64,000 nt of DNA. Source: JALYUA01 sp039933215 (lineage in GTDB: Bacteria > Acidobacteriota > Thermoanaerobaculia > UBA5066 > Gp7-AA6). The notes under the pieces were generated by a model, which ran no database searches, was not told where the DNA came from, and saw nothing but the letters and a program-made list of their open reading frames with translations. The stretch is from positions 1-64,000 of the forward strand of contig JBDTOO010000009.1 in assembly GCA_039933215.1 (NCBI GenBank). The letters run 5' to 3'. The position numbers and the translations under genes were made by a program. Of this stretch, positions 7,155-15,903 are shown piece after piece; within the stretch, counting starts at the first letter, position 1, and each line of letters starts with the position of its first letter.

Positions 7155-8801
7155 TCAAGTCCGCCGGACGAGCAGAAGGGTCTGATCGTCGTACTGCGGC
7201 ATGCCGCGGGCGAAATCCGCCACCTGCTCCAGGACCTCGTCGCAGATCCTCCGCAACGGCAGGTCGCGGCGCGATCCGACGTCGGCGGTCAGCCGGTCGA
7301 GACCGAACTCCTCGTCGACCGAGTCGACCGCCTCCGTGAGCCCGTCCGAGTAAACGCAAAGGAGATCGCCCTGCCCCATCGATCGAGTCTCTTCGCGCCA
7401 CGACGAGTTCGGCAGCATCCCGACGGGGACCCCCGTCGACTCGAGGCGTTCGATCGCTCCCGACGGCCGGACGAGAAGCGCGGGATTGTGGCCTGCCGAG
7501 ACGTACCGCAGAAAGCCCGTCTCGGGCTCGAGCAGGCCGAAGAAGAGCGTCAGGAACTTACGCGTCGCGGCGAATCTCCGGAGGTGGCGGTCGATGCGCT
7601 GCACGAGATCCGCCACGGTCTTCGCCTCGTCGATCTGAAGATGGACGGCGGCGTGCACGGTCGACACCAGGAGCGCCGCCGGCACTCCCTTGCCGGAAAC
7701 GTCGGCGACCAGGAACCCGACCCGCCCGGAGGAGAGCGGGAAGACGTCGTAGTAGTCGCCGCCGACGTGACGGGTCGGGATGTTCGCGGCGGCGAGCTCG
7801 ACTCCGGGGATGTCCGGGAGGAAGCGCGGAAGGATCTCGCGCTGGATCGCGGCGGCGAGCTCCATCTCCCTTTCGTAGCGCTCCTTCTCGATGGCGTCCT
7901 GGTGGAGGCGGGCGGTCTCGATCGCCGCGGCGGCCTGGTTCGCGAAAAGGGACAGGAGCCTCGCGTCCGTCGCGGTGAAGTCGAGGACGCCCCCCTCGCG
8001 CGATTCCTTGTCGGCGACGGCCAGAAGCCCGAGGCGGCGTCCGGGAACGGCGATCGAGACGGCAAGGCACTTCTCGCATCCGGTCAGACGCTCCCCCGCC
8101 GTCGGAACCGAGGCCGCCGTGTTGTTGATCACCGCTTCGCCGTCGGGTATCCGCCACGACGCCAACCGCTCCGGCGGGAGCAGGTCGCCGCCGACGCTCC
8201 TGTCGTAGAGGACGCGGCCGCCGTCGTCGAAGAGGACGAGCGTCCCTTTCCCCGCGTCCGTCAGGGAGATCGAACGGAAGAGGACCTCGTCGGCGAGCGC
8301 CCCCAGGTCGAGCTGGCCCCCGAGCGAAAGACCGAGGTCGTACAGGGACTCGAGCTCGAGGAGCCGGGTCCGAACCTCGAACTCCGCGCCCTTCACCTGC
8401 TTCGAGAGGCGATGGGCCGCGAGGAGGGCGCCGAACGCGAAGCCGAGGAGGGCGCTGACCTCCGGTCCCTCCTCCCGCCCGAGCCCGGAGAGGCCGAGCT
8501 GGCCGTGGACTTCCCCCTCCGCGCCGAGGGGGATCCAGAGCGTGTCGCCGATCCACTCCACGTCCCGGGGCGCGGGATCGGGCGCGTCGAAAGCGGCGGC
8601 GCCCTCCCCGCACTCGCCCCCCCGGATCCAGGACTCCTTCTCGCGGAGGTACACGGCGGCGCCGCGGGCCCCGCTCCATTCCCGGGCCGCGTCCGCCAGG
8701 CGCCGGCCGATCGGGCGGTCGTCCCCCGACTGCACCGAGGCGGCGAGGTCCTTCCAGAGTCGTGCAGCGGACCGGTCGGAGGCGGCGGAACTCTCTTGCA
8801 T
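7155..8801 (-). CDS. GAF-domain SpoIIE-type serine phosphatase (RsbU-like)
   Basis: 548 residues. The N-terminal half contains GAF-like sensor sequence (about 20-160 and 175-320). A short coiled stretch leads to a PP2C/SpoIIE catalytic domain (about 340-548) with metal-binding motifs GGDYYD, VADVSGKG and YSDGLTE. By family it would dephosphorylate a phosphorylated STAS protein. The presumed substrate is encoded 70 bases upstream (8872-9228), with the kinase before it. This gives the order kinase, STAS, phosphatase of an RsbW/RsbV/RsbU partner switch. The input seen by the GAF region is unknown. Confidence 0.9.
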   Translation of the reverse strand: MQESSAASDRSAARLWKDLAASVQSGDDRPIGRRLADAAREWSGARGAAVYLREKESWIRGGECGEGAAAFDAPDPAPRDVEWIGDTLWIPLGAEGEVHGQLGLSGLGREEGPEVSALLGFAFGALLAAHRLSKQVKGAEFEVRTRLLELESLYDLGLSLGGQLDLGALADEVLFRSISLTDAGKGTLVLFDDGGRVLYDRSVGGDLLPPERLASWRIPDGEAVINNTAASVPTAGERLTGCEKCLAVSIAVPGRRLGLLAVADKESREGGVLDFTATDARLLSLFANQAAAAIETARLHQDAIEKERYEREMELAAAIQREILPRFLPDIPGVELAAANIPTRHVGGDYYDVFPLSSGRVGFLVADVSGKGVPAALLVSTVHAAVHLQIDEAKTVADLVQRIDRHLRRFAATRKFLTLFFGLLEPETGFLRYVSAGHNPALLVRPSGAIERLESTGVPVGMLPNSSWREETRSMGQGDLLCVYSDGLTEAVDSVDEEFGLDRLTADVGSRRDLPLRRICDEVLEQVADFARGMPQYDDQTLLLVRRT

Positions 8802-8871
8802 GCGTTATCGCTCTCGAGTCGCGTGCCTCGGAGCCGTCTCGCGGGGAGACGGGCGGGACACCGGAGTGGGA

Positions 8872-9228
8872 TTAACCGGTCGCCGTCACGGCCTGCAGCG
8901 CCTGGTCCTGCGTCGCGTAGATCGAGGCGTACTGGGCGAGACCCATGATCCGAAACGTCTTGTCGATCGTGGGGGTCAGGCTGCAGAACGCGAGGACACC
9001 CTTGCGGTCCATCACCTTCTCGAGAACTTCGATCAGGATCGAGATTCCGATCGAGTTCACGATCCGCGTCTTCTCGAGGTTTAGGACCAGGGCCCTCGCG
9101 CCGGCGTCGAGCTGCGCATAGGCCTGCCGGGCGATCTCCTCGCCCCCCTGATTGTTGATGTAACCGTCCGTCCAGAAAATGGCGACGTCGCCGCGCCGCT
9201 CGACCACGATCTTGCAGGATTCGTTCAC
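8872..9228 (-). CDS. STAS-domain anti-anti-sigma factor (RsbV/SpoIIAA-like)
   Basis: 118 residues from GTG at 9228, chosen because GTGA overlaps the stop of the kinase gene and GAGG lies eight bases before it; a longer frame would intrude on the kinase gene. The whole protein is one STAS domain. Ser59 in the segment RIVNSIGIS sits where SpoIIAA-type proteins are phosphorylated, although the usual Asp-Ser is Asn-Ser here. Known role of the family: in the unphosphorylated state it binds the anti-sigma kinase and releases its partner. The kinase is upstream and a phosphatase downstream, so this is the switch's pivot. Confidence 0.9.
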   Translation of the reverse strand: MNESCKIVVERRGDVAIFWTDGYINNQGGEEIARQAYAQLDAGARALVLNLEKTRIVNSIGISILIEVLEKVMDRKGVLAFCSLTPTIDKTFRIMGLAQYASIYATQDQALQAVTATG

Positions 9229-9689
9229 TTGTACTTCCTCATGAGGATCTTCGTCCCCCATTCACCCGAAGTGATCACCACCGTGTCCATCAGGCTGCGC
9301 ATGATTTGAAGCCCCCAGCCCCGCTTCTTTCCACCCGTAAACGTCTTCTCGGGCGTGGGAACTTCCACCCCCGAATGATCGAACCCCTTGCCCTGGTCGA
9401 AGACTTCGACTTCGAGAAAATCTGGCCCATCTTCGTCTCTCCCGACGCGGAAAGTCAGATGAACCCGGTCGTCTCGCGTGTGGGCATGCTCGAAGGCGTT
9501 GATGCACGCCTCGACGAGGGCGAGCTTGACCTCGTCGATCTTGTCGTGGGGCATGTCGATGTACTCGCCGAGCGCCGACACCTGGGCCGTCGCCACGATC
9601 TCCATGTCGGAGGCCACAGGAATGGTCAGGGACACTTCCCGCGACCCGGCGCCGTCGAGCCCCGAGTGGACCGTCTCATGGCGTGGCAT
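9225..9689 (-). CDS. Anti-sigma factor / serine kinase (RsbW-like HATPase)
   Basis: 154 residues from ATG at 9689. A single GHKL ATPase domain has an N-box EACINAFEHA at 60-69, G1 motif DQGKGF at 98-103 and G2 region KKRGWGL at 121-127. There is no histidine kinase dimerisation domain, so this is the RsbW/SpoIIAB type. It would phosphorylate the STAS protein encoded next (overlapping by four bases) and hold a target in check. No sigma factor gene is adjacent, so the target is elsewhere or is not a sigma factor. Confidence 0.9.
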   Translation of the reverse strand: MPRHETVHSGLDGAGSREVSLTIPVASDMEIVATAQVSALGEYIDMPHDKIDEVKLALVEACINAFEHAHTRDDRVHLTFRVGRDEDGPDFLEVEVFDQGKGFDHSGVEVPTPEKTFTGGKKRGWGLQIMRSLMDTVVITSGEWGTKILMRKYK

Positions 9690-9848
9690 CAGAGTGTTCC
9701 GGGACCTCCGCGACGGCCTGTCGCATTCGTCGCGAGGGCCGCCCCAGAGAATACGGCGGATTCCCGCCGCGGCAACCGGATGTCACAGGGGAACCGGCGG
9801 GCAGGGGAGATCGTCGAACGACCGGCGGCGCGGATCATGAGATCCGGC

Positions 9849-10007
9849 CTAGAAGCGCAGGAAGAACTGAAAAGCCCGGGAGGCGACGGGAGGAAGCCAG
9901 CCGTGAGCCTGCAGGAGCAGGGCAAAGAGGAGCTCTCCGGCTAGAATCGCCCGCAGCAGGACACCGGGCTCCGACGCGGCGAGAGGGAGAGCGGCAGTTC
10001 TTTTCAT
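9849..10007 (-). CDS. Possible small membrane protein (52 residues)
   Basis: ATG at 10007 is preceded by GAGGA at good spacing. The frame encodes one hydrophobic helix (about residues 16-36, containing LLRAILAGELLFALLL) followed by a short basic end. The sequence loosely recalls the first membrane segments of LytS/AlgZ-type sensors, so it could be a remnant of such a gene or a true small protein. Nothing else supports it, and GC-rich DNA yields many chance frames. Confidence 0.25.
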   Translation of the reverse strand: MKRTAALPLAASEPGVLLRAILAGELLFALLLQAHGWLPPVASRAFQFFLRF

Positions 10008-10132
10008 GGATCCTCGCCAGGACGAAGAGCAAGGCCGCGGCCATGTCTGCGGCGAGCCGGCGCGGCCCTCCAAGCCACTGAAACTAAGTGGCTTGCGGCC
10101 GAAAAATCGCTTCGACCCGGGTGCTCCGGAAC

Positions 10133-10147
10133 GTGTCACGTTGACAC
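10133..10147. promoter_or_regulatory. Palindromic operator-like site
   Basis: GTGTCA (10133-10138), spacer CGT, TGACAC (10142-10147): a perfect 6-bp inverted repeat with 3-base spacing, the shape of a dimeric regulator site. It lies in the AT-richer part of the gap upstream of the kinase-STAS-phosphatase genes. The regulator is unknown. Confidence 0.4.
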
Positions 10148-10235
10148 ATATACCACGGAACCGGGTAGGAGTCTACCGGCAAGTGCTAGACGTAATGAGG
10201 CTTAAAGCGAAACTGGGACAAAATTATACAGTGCC

Positions 10236-11750
10236 TTAATGTCCCACAGGTTTCTTCCGATAAAGCGTCCGCCGGCTGATCCCCAGCATCCGGGCCGCCC
10301 GGCTCTTGTTCCCTCCCGCCATCTTCAGCACCCGCCGGATGTGGCGCTCCTCGAGGGCGCGCAGATTCGGGATCTCCCCTTCCGCCGTCGGGGGCTCGGC
10401 CTCCGAGAGGGACCCGGGCGCCCGCGTCGGAAGCCACTGGAGATCCTCGAGCCGGATGACGCCGCCCCTCGAGAGCGCTGCGGCGCCTTCCAGGAGATTC
10501 TCGAGCTCGCGGATGTTCCCCGCGAACGGATGGGCGAGCAGCGCCGCGAAGGCCTCCCGATCGAGAGTCAGGACCTCGCGCCCCTCGCGGGCAGCGAACC
10601 GCTCGAGGAAATGGCGCGCGAGCTTCGGGATGTCCTCGCGGCGGTCGCGCAGGGGCGGCAAGACGATCTCGACGACCCGGAGCCGGTAGTAAAGGTCCTC
10701 GCGAAACTCGCCGCGGGCGATCCTCTCCGACAGCCGGGCGTTCGTCGCGGCGAGCACGCGGACGTCGATCGGGATGCGACGGCGCCCCCCGACCCGTTCG
10801 ATCTCCCGCTCCTGGAGGACGCGAAGCAGCTTGGCCTGGAGCGCGAGCGGCATATCGCCGACTTCGTCCAGGAAGAGCGTGCCCTCGTGGGCGGCCTCGA
10901 AGCGGCCCGTTCGCGCCTCGACGCCCGTCGCCACTCCGCGTTCGATGCCGAAGAGCTCCGACTCGAGCAGGCTCTCGGGCAGCGCCGCGCAGTTGATCGC
11001 CGAAAAGAGCTTCTCCGCGCGGTCGCTCCGCGCGTGGATCATCCGTGCGACGAGCTCCTTGCCGGTCCCGCTCTCCCCGGTGATGAGGACGGACGTCCGC
11101 GACGGGGCCACCCGTCCGACGAGGTCCAGCACGCGGCGCGCGGCGGGAGAGTCTCCGACGAAGAGGCGGCCGGCGGCAGACCGGCCCGTCTCGTCGAGAA
11201 GGCGCCGGTTCTCTTCCTCCAGCCGCTCGCGATCCCGGGTCAGCCGCTCGAGATGACGCCGATTCTCGATCGCCATCCCGGACAGTCCGGCGAGCGACGT
11301 GATGAATCTCCCGTCCTCGTCGTCGAACCCCGCTTTCCCGCCGCGCCGCAGCTCCTTGTCGGCGAGGATCAGGACCCCGACGGTCCGGCCGCCCGCCCGA
11401 ATGGAGACCCCGATCGCGGCCGAAACGAGGCTCCGCAGGAGGCGAAAGGCGTCGCGCCGGACGGCCGTCTCGGAGCGCAGGAGCTCGCCGACGAACTCGT
11501 CCTCGGCGAGTACGGCTTCGGAGGGCCGCCTCGGAAAGCCGACGATCGCCTCGGCGCGGCGCGCGCCGCCCTCGCCGAACGTGGCGAGGTAGCCGCGGGA
11601 GGCGTCCAGAACGCCGACAGCGCGGCCGAGGACGTCTTCGACCAGGGCCTGTTCGTCGGGAAGCGAGCCCAGAGACAGGCCCGCGTCGTAGAGAGTCTCG
11701 AGGAGAAGGAGCTTGTGTTGAGTTTCGAACTCAGCCGCCCGGTCGGTCAC
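10236..11750 (-). CDS. GAF-AAA+-Fis regulator (sigma54-activator type, atypical L1 loop)
   Basis: 504 residues from GTG at 11750, whose GTGA overlaps the TPR gene's stop; an in-frame ATG at 11834 would overlap that gene by 88 bases. A GAF domain covers about 15-165, a coiled linker 165-190, an AAA+ domain with Walker A GESGTGKE at 225-232 and Walker B GTLFLDEVGD at 290-299, and a Fis-type helix-turn-helix at the C-terminus (NKSRAARMLGISRRTLYRK). The GAFTGA loop that contacts sigma54 reads GVATGV (272-277). The regulator may act on sigma54 in altered fashion or on another polymerase form. It follows a TPR gene and a phosphatase gene. Confidence 0.9.
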   Translation of the reverse strand: MTDRAAEFETQHKLLLLETLYDAGLSLGSLPDEQALVEDVLGRAVGVLDASRGYLATFGEGGARRAEAIVGFPRRPSEAVLAEDEFVGELLRSETAVRRDAFRLLRSLVSAAIGVSIRAGGRTVGVLILADKELRRGGKAGFDDEDGRFITSLAGLSGMAIENRRHLERLTRDRERLEEENRRLLDETGRSAAGRLFVGDSPAARRVLDLVGRVAPSRTSVLITGESGTGKELVARMIHARSDRAEKLFSAINCAALPESLLESELFGIERGVATGVEARTGRFEAAHEGTLFLDEVGDMPLALQAKLLRVLQEREIERVGGRRRIPIDVRVLAATNARLSERIARGEFREDLYYRLRVVEIVLPPLRDRREDIPKLARHFLERFAAREGREVLTLDREAFAALLAHPFAGNIRELENLLEGAAALSRGGVIRLEDLQWLPTRAPGSLSEAEPPTAEGEIPNLRALEERHIRRVLKMAGGNKSRAARMLGISRRTLYRKKPVGH

Positions 11751-13150
11751 CGGGACGCGGCTTGCACCTTCTCCCGATGCATCTCGGCCACCGCCAGCTC
11801 CGCGGAACGGCTCGGTGCCCAGCTGGGATTCCATTTGTGGTTCTCCGCGAGGAGCCGGTCCGCCCGGTCGAGGTCGCCCTTGCGGGCGAGAAGCTCGGCG
11901 AGGCCGGCGCGGCCCTCATACACCCACCGACGCGATTCGAAATCCGACCAGGGATTCGGGGGATTGACCATCTGCGCGAAGAGCGCATTGGCTTCGTCGA
12001 TCTTTCCTCGGGCCAGTTTCGTCCGCGCATAGACGAAGTTCCAGAAGGGCCAGTAGGGCTTCCGGTCGGTGCCCTTCAGCTCCTTGGCCACGAGGGACTC
12101 CCACTGCTTCTTCGCCGCCAGGAGGTCGCGGTCCGCGTCCGCGAGACGACCCTCCTGCAGGGCGAGGATGCCCCGCGCCGAGAGGGACCCGACCTCCCAG
12201 TGCGCGTCGTAGGTCTTGTCGTGCGGCAGGGCCTGGGCCTGGGTCGCGATGTCTCTCGCGAGAGGCAGGTTGCCGGCCATCGCCGCCACGCGGAAGGCCT
12301 TCATGAGGTTCTCGACCCGCCCGCCGTCGGTGATCGACTCGCGCGACGCGCGGATGTAGTTGTCGACGGACTTCTGCACGTCGCCCTTGCCTTCGTAGGC
12401 GACCCCGAGATGCCCGTAGGACTCGAAGAAGTCCGGCTTGCGCTTCAGGGCCTCCGTCAGGTTGGCGATCGCCTCGTCGTAGTGCCCCGAGAAAGCCTGG
12501 ATCTCTCCGAGGCTGTCATAGGGATTGGCCTGATCCGGCGCCATGAACTGGTACTTCTTGAGGTTTTCGATCGCCTTGTCGTAGTCGCCCCGGTAGCCGT
12601 AGTAGTAGCCGATCTGGTTGTAGGCGTCCGCGTTGTTCGGCTCCCGCGCCAGCACCTCGCCGAAGATCTGAAAGGCGCGCTCCGAATGGCCCGCGTCGAA
12701 CTCCGCCCTCGCAAGGATCTGCGCCGCGCGGATGTCTCCGGGGTATCTGGCGTGGATCGCCCGGGCGATGTCGTTGTAGCGCTTCATGCTCTGGTCGTTC
12801 ATCGCCTGCATCAGGTCGACATGCAGACGCTCGTGATCCGTCAGACGGCCGCGCTCACGGTTCGCCCGGGCCGTCAGCGCGAGGCGCTGGGCCTTTTCCG
12901 AGTTGCGGGCGAGGCCCACCATGGCCATGGCGAACTGCGGGTCGAGCTCCAGGGCGCGGGCGAATCCCACCCGGGCCTCCTTGAAGTAGAACCGGCGCTC
13001 GTTCTCGATCGCCTCGCGCCAGGCCTGATAGGCCTCGTCGGAGGAGGTCGTGACCTCCCGGGAGCTCTTCGAGTACACGGCTGCCGCCCCGGCCGCCGCG
13101 AGAAGCAGCAGGATCACCGCCGAGACCTTCCAGGCTCGTCCAACTCTCAT
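11747..13150 (-). CDS. Membrane-anchored TPR-repeat protein
   Basis: 467 residues from ATG at 13150, set by a perfect AGGAGG five bases upstream; an earlier in-frame GTG at 13156 lies inside that site. A hydrophobic segment (about 10-27) anchors or exports the protein. The rest is tetratricopeptide repeats, clearest between about 45 and 260 (AFQIFGEVLAREPNNADAYN is typical), with a looser helical C-terminal half. Such proteins are scaffolds for protein contacts; the partner is unknown. It sits between the phosphatase gene (43 bases upstream) and the AAA+ regulator gene (4-base overlap), so it may link signal input and transcription output. Confidence 0.85.
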   Translation of the reverse strand: MRVGRAWKVSAVILLLLAAAGAAAVYSKSSREVTTSSDEAYQAWREAIENERRFYFKEARVGFARALELDPQFAMAMVGLARNSEKAQRLALTARANRERGRLTDHERLHVDLMQAMNDQSMKRYNDIARAIHARYPGDIRAAQILARAEFDAGHSERAFQIFGEVLAREPNNADAYNQIGYYYGYRGDYDKAIENLKKYQFMAPDQANPYDSLGEIQAFSGHYDEAIANLTEALKRKPDFFESYGHLGVAYEGKGDVQKSVDNYIRASRESITDGGRVENLMKAFRVAAMAGNLPLARDIATQAQALPHDKTYDAHWEVGSLSARGILALQEGRLADADRDLLAAKKQWESLVAKELKGTDRKPYWPFWNFVYARTKLARGKIDEANALFAQMVNPPNPWSDFESRRWVYEGRAGLAELLARKGDLDRADRLLAENHKWNPSWAPSRSAELAVAEMHREKVQAASR

Positions 13151-13193
13151 GGTCACCTCCTGATACGTCCGGCACCCTCCGGGGTTTCACGGT

Positions 13194-15803
13194 TCATTCG
13201 ACCCTCAGGAACAGAAACGTCATGTCGTCGTACTGTTCGGCTCCGGACACGTGTCCGCGGATGTCCGAGAGGATCCCCTGGGCGATCTCCTCGAGGGATC
13301 CGGAGGCATGGCGGGCCAGAGAGACCATCAGGCTCTCCTCCCCGAAGGGATTCATGGCCTCGTCCATGGCCTCCGAGAAGCCGTCCGTGTAGAAGAAGAT
13401 GAGGTCTCCGCGCCGGAGGTACATTTCGCACGTGTCGTACGGCACCTCGCGGAAGGCACCCAGGGGGAGCCGGTGCTCCGGGGGATCGAGGAACTGCGGC
13501 CCCCCGTCCCCCGTCCGGATCAGGATGGGGAGCGGCTGGCCTCCGATCGAGTAGCGCAGGCTCATCGACTGCGGATCGAGCAGGAAGTACCCGAGCGACA
13601 CGAACATGCGCCGCTTGATCGAGTAGATCCTGCGATTCGACTCCTGGAACAGGATGCCGGGGTCCCGCGTCGTGAGCGCCCGGGAGTACACGATCTCCTT
13701 CGAGGCGACCATCAGGAGCGAGGCGGGGACGGACTTGCCCGAGACGTCGCCGATCACGATCCCGAGTTGGCCGTCGTCGAAGGGGATGAAGTCGTAGAAG
13801 TCGCCGCCGACCACCTTCGCGGGAAGGCTCCCGCCGAAGAACTGGACGCCCGGCACCTCGGGGAGCGATCGGGGCAGGAGGCTGATTTGGATGTCCCGCG
13901 CGATGTCCAGGTCGCGCCGAAGCTCCGCCTGCCGGGTCATCTCGTCGTGGAGAAGGGCGGTCTCGATCGCCAGCGCGGACTGGTTCGCGAGTGTCGAGAG
14001 CAGCGCCTCGTCGTCCCGGTCGAATCTCTCTCCAGACAGCTTCTCCTTGAGCGCCAGGATCCCCATCAGGCGGTCCCGATAGGCCAGCGGGACGACCATG
14101 CGGAATCCTTCCGCGATCAGGCGGTCCCGGAATGCCTCGCTCTCGGAGTCGGCGAAGTAGACGGAGAGCTCTTCGACCCGGACCGGCTTTCCCTCCTGCC
14201 TCAGGATCCTTCGGACGACGGCCGAAGGCGGCACCCGATCTTCGCGGCGGCCGCGACGCTCCAGGAATCCGTCCCGGTCGCGCAGCCAGATCGACGCCTT
14301 CTCGAGGCGCATCGTCCCCGCGACGCTCGCCGTCAGATAGTCGGCGATCTTGCCGAGATCGAGCTCTCCCGTGATCGCCTCGCTCATCTCGAGGAGGGCG
14401 GACTGGTAGTCGAACTTGTCGCGGAAGAACAGCTTGTCGAGAGGCGTCTGGATGCGGCGGCGCACGAACTCGAAGAGCGGCAGGACCACCAGGAAGAACC
14501 CGAAGTTGAAAACGGCCGACGATCCCGGCCGGGACCGCGCGAAGACGGCGTTGGCCGCGGCGATGGCGACCGCGTAAAAGCCGAAGAGGATCGCCGTCGT
14601 GATCGCGTAGAGAAACGTCCGCCGCACGACGAAGCGGATGTTCAACATCTGGAACCTCACGATCGCGTACGCGAAGGTGAGAGGGATGAAGATCATCGGA
14701 ACGATGCCGTAGAAGACGTATTCGTCGGTGTTGAACGCGGAAGGCAGCACGATGCCGAGGAGCAGGTACGGCACCGTCCCGAGGATCGTGCCCACGAAGA
14801 CGTGGAAGGCCTGCCGGCGCTCCCGGGCGTCCGGGAGGGTGAACGCCGAGTGAGCGAGAGAGGCGAGGCCCAGGATCAGGTAGTCCCCGAGAAGTGCCCA
14901 GGAGGAGAGCGGCGCGCCGGAAAGGATCGTGACGTCGTTGCTCCCCCGCAGCTGGCGGAACACGTCGTAAAGGAAGACGACGGGGGGAATCGCGTAGAGC
15001 AGGTAGAGGAGACCCGGGCTCGCCGACAGAAAATTCTGGAACCAGGTCTTCCATCGGGGCGGGTCCTGGCCGGTCCATTCGTCGGACTGGGCGAAATGGA
15101 ATCGCTTCGGACGGGGAAAGATCAGGAAGAAGTGGAGGAACACCGCGGGAAGCAGGAAGAGGCTGACGGTCCCCGTGTTCTGCACGAAGACGTCGATCCA
15201 CCAGTACGAGGCCGGCCGCAGGCGGCAGACGAAAAAGAGCATGAAGAGGACACAGAGGAGAAAGAAGATCCGGGCGGCGCGGTCCTCGGGTCGCTTTCGG
15301 AAGACGAAGAACCCGATGAAGAAAAAGAGAAATCCGAGGACCGCCGCGTAGAGATAGGTCTTGCCGCCGAGCCGCTCCGAGGAGAGGCGCACGGCGACCG
15401 TGCGCACCTCGCCCGCGTTCTCTCCGACGCGGACGCCCGACGGGCACGGCCCGCGCCGGACCAGGTACGGGACGCTCTCCCCTACCCGGTGCTTGCGCAG
15501 CTCGGCCGAAGCGTCCGAGATCGAGTTGACGAGGTTTTTGCCGATGCCGAGCACGCAATCCCCGGGCGGGATGCCCGCCTTGGCGGCCGGACCTCCGGGC
15601 GTCGCCGCCCGTATGTCGATCCCCTTGCGGCTGTACGGCATCGGGACGATCCCGTCGTACGGCCGCGCGGAGAACATGTCCGCAATCGAGGCCACCGCGA
15701 TGGCGAGCCCGATGAAGCCGATGGCGTAGAACCAGCCCCGGAGAGAAGACTCTCCCGTGACCTGGGTCTCGTCCGGAAGCGAGGCCGGGTTCCTGCGTGC
15801 CAT
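13194..15803 (-). CDS. PDZ - multi-TM - GAF - SpoIIE-type phosphatase
   Basis: 869 residues from ATG at 15803; a TTG at 15857 would add 18 residues that look unlike protein. After one TM segment (about 24-42) comes a PDZ-like periplasmic domain (about 50-125), then a block of about eight membrane helices (about 150-420, with HFFLIFPRPKRF and FIPLTFAYAIVRF), a GAF domain (about 440-600) and a PP2C/SpoIIE domain (about 640-869) with GGDFYDF, IGDVSGKS and YTDGFSE. It should couple an envelope signal to dephosphorylation of a STAS-type protein. It leads the unit with the TPR and AAA+ regulator genes. The input half resembles that of the kinase at 48312-51059. Confidence 0.9.
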   Translation of the reverse strand: MARRNPASLPDETQVTGESSLRGWFYAIGFIGLAIAVASIADMFSARPYDGIVPMPYSRKGIDIRAATPGGPAAKAGIPPGDCVLGIGKNLVNSISDASAELRKHRVGESVPYLVRRGPCPSGVRVGENAGEVRTVAVRLSSERLGGKTYLYAAVLGFLFFFIGFFVFRKRPEDRAARIFFLLCVLFMLFFVCRLRPASYWWIDVFVQNTGTVSLFLLPAVFLHFFLIFPRPKRFHFAQSDEWTGQDPPRWKTWFQNFLSASPGLLYLLYAIPPVVFLYDVFRQLRGSNDVTILSGAPLSSWALLGDYLILGLASLAHSAFTLPDARERRQAFHVFVGTILGTVPYLLLGIVLPSAFNTDEYVFYGIVPMIFIPLTFAYAIVRFQMLNIRFVVRRTFLYAITTAILFGFYAVAIAAANAVFARSRPGSSAVFNFGFFLVVLPLFEFVRRRIQTPLDKLFFRDKFDYQSALLEMSEAITGELDLGKIADYLTASVAGTMRLEKASIWLRDRDGFLERRGRREDRVPPSAVVRRILRQEGKPVRVEELSVYFADSESEAFRDRLIAEGFRMVVPLAYRDRLMGILALKEKLSGERFDRDDEALLSTLANQSALAIETALLHDEMTRQAELRRDLDIARDIQISLLPRSLPEVPGVQFFGGSLPAKVVGGDFYDFIPFDDGQLGIVIGDVSGKSVPASLLMVASKEIVYSRALTTRDPGILFQESNRRIYSIKRRMFVSLGYFLLDPQSMSLRYSIGGQPLPILIRTGDGGPQFLDPPEHRLPLGAFREVPYDTCEMYLRRGDLIFFYTDGFSEAMDEAMNPFGEESLMVSLARHASGSLEEIAQGILSDIRGHVSGAEQYDDMTFLFLRVE

Positions 15804-15903
15804 TTTGCGCTGCTTACACCCGCGAAACGCCGATGTTAATCGGAAAAGTCCTTCCAACGCCGGATGATGCGGCCCGTCACGGTTCCGCTATCCTGCGCCC
15901 TGC

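Larger units (their letters stand above)
9690..10235. other. 546-base intergenic region with several inverted repeats
   Basis: This gap lies between the partner-switch kinase gene and the 3' end of the sigma54-type regulator gene. It holds an 8-bp hairpin (AAGCCACT 10072-10079 with AGTGGCTT 10087-10094), a palindrome at 10133-10147, a bulged hairpin at about 10161-10179 (CCGG-TAG against CTACCGG), GTCTA/TAGAC at 10171-10191, and a TATAAT on the minus strand (10223-10228) with no clear -35. One small reading frame (9849-10007) is possible. The part from 10130 to 10235 is clearly more AT-rich than its neighbours. It is the likely control region of the kinase-STAS-phosphatase unit. Confidence 0.5.
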
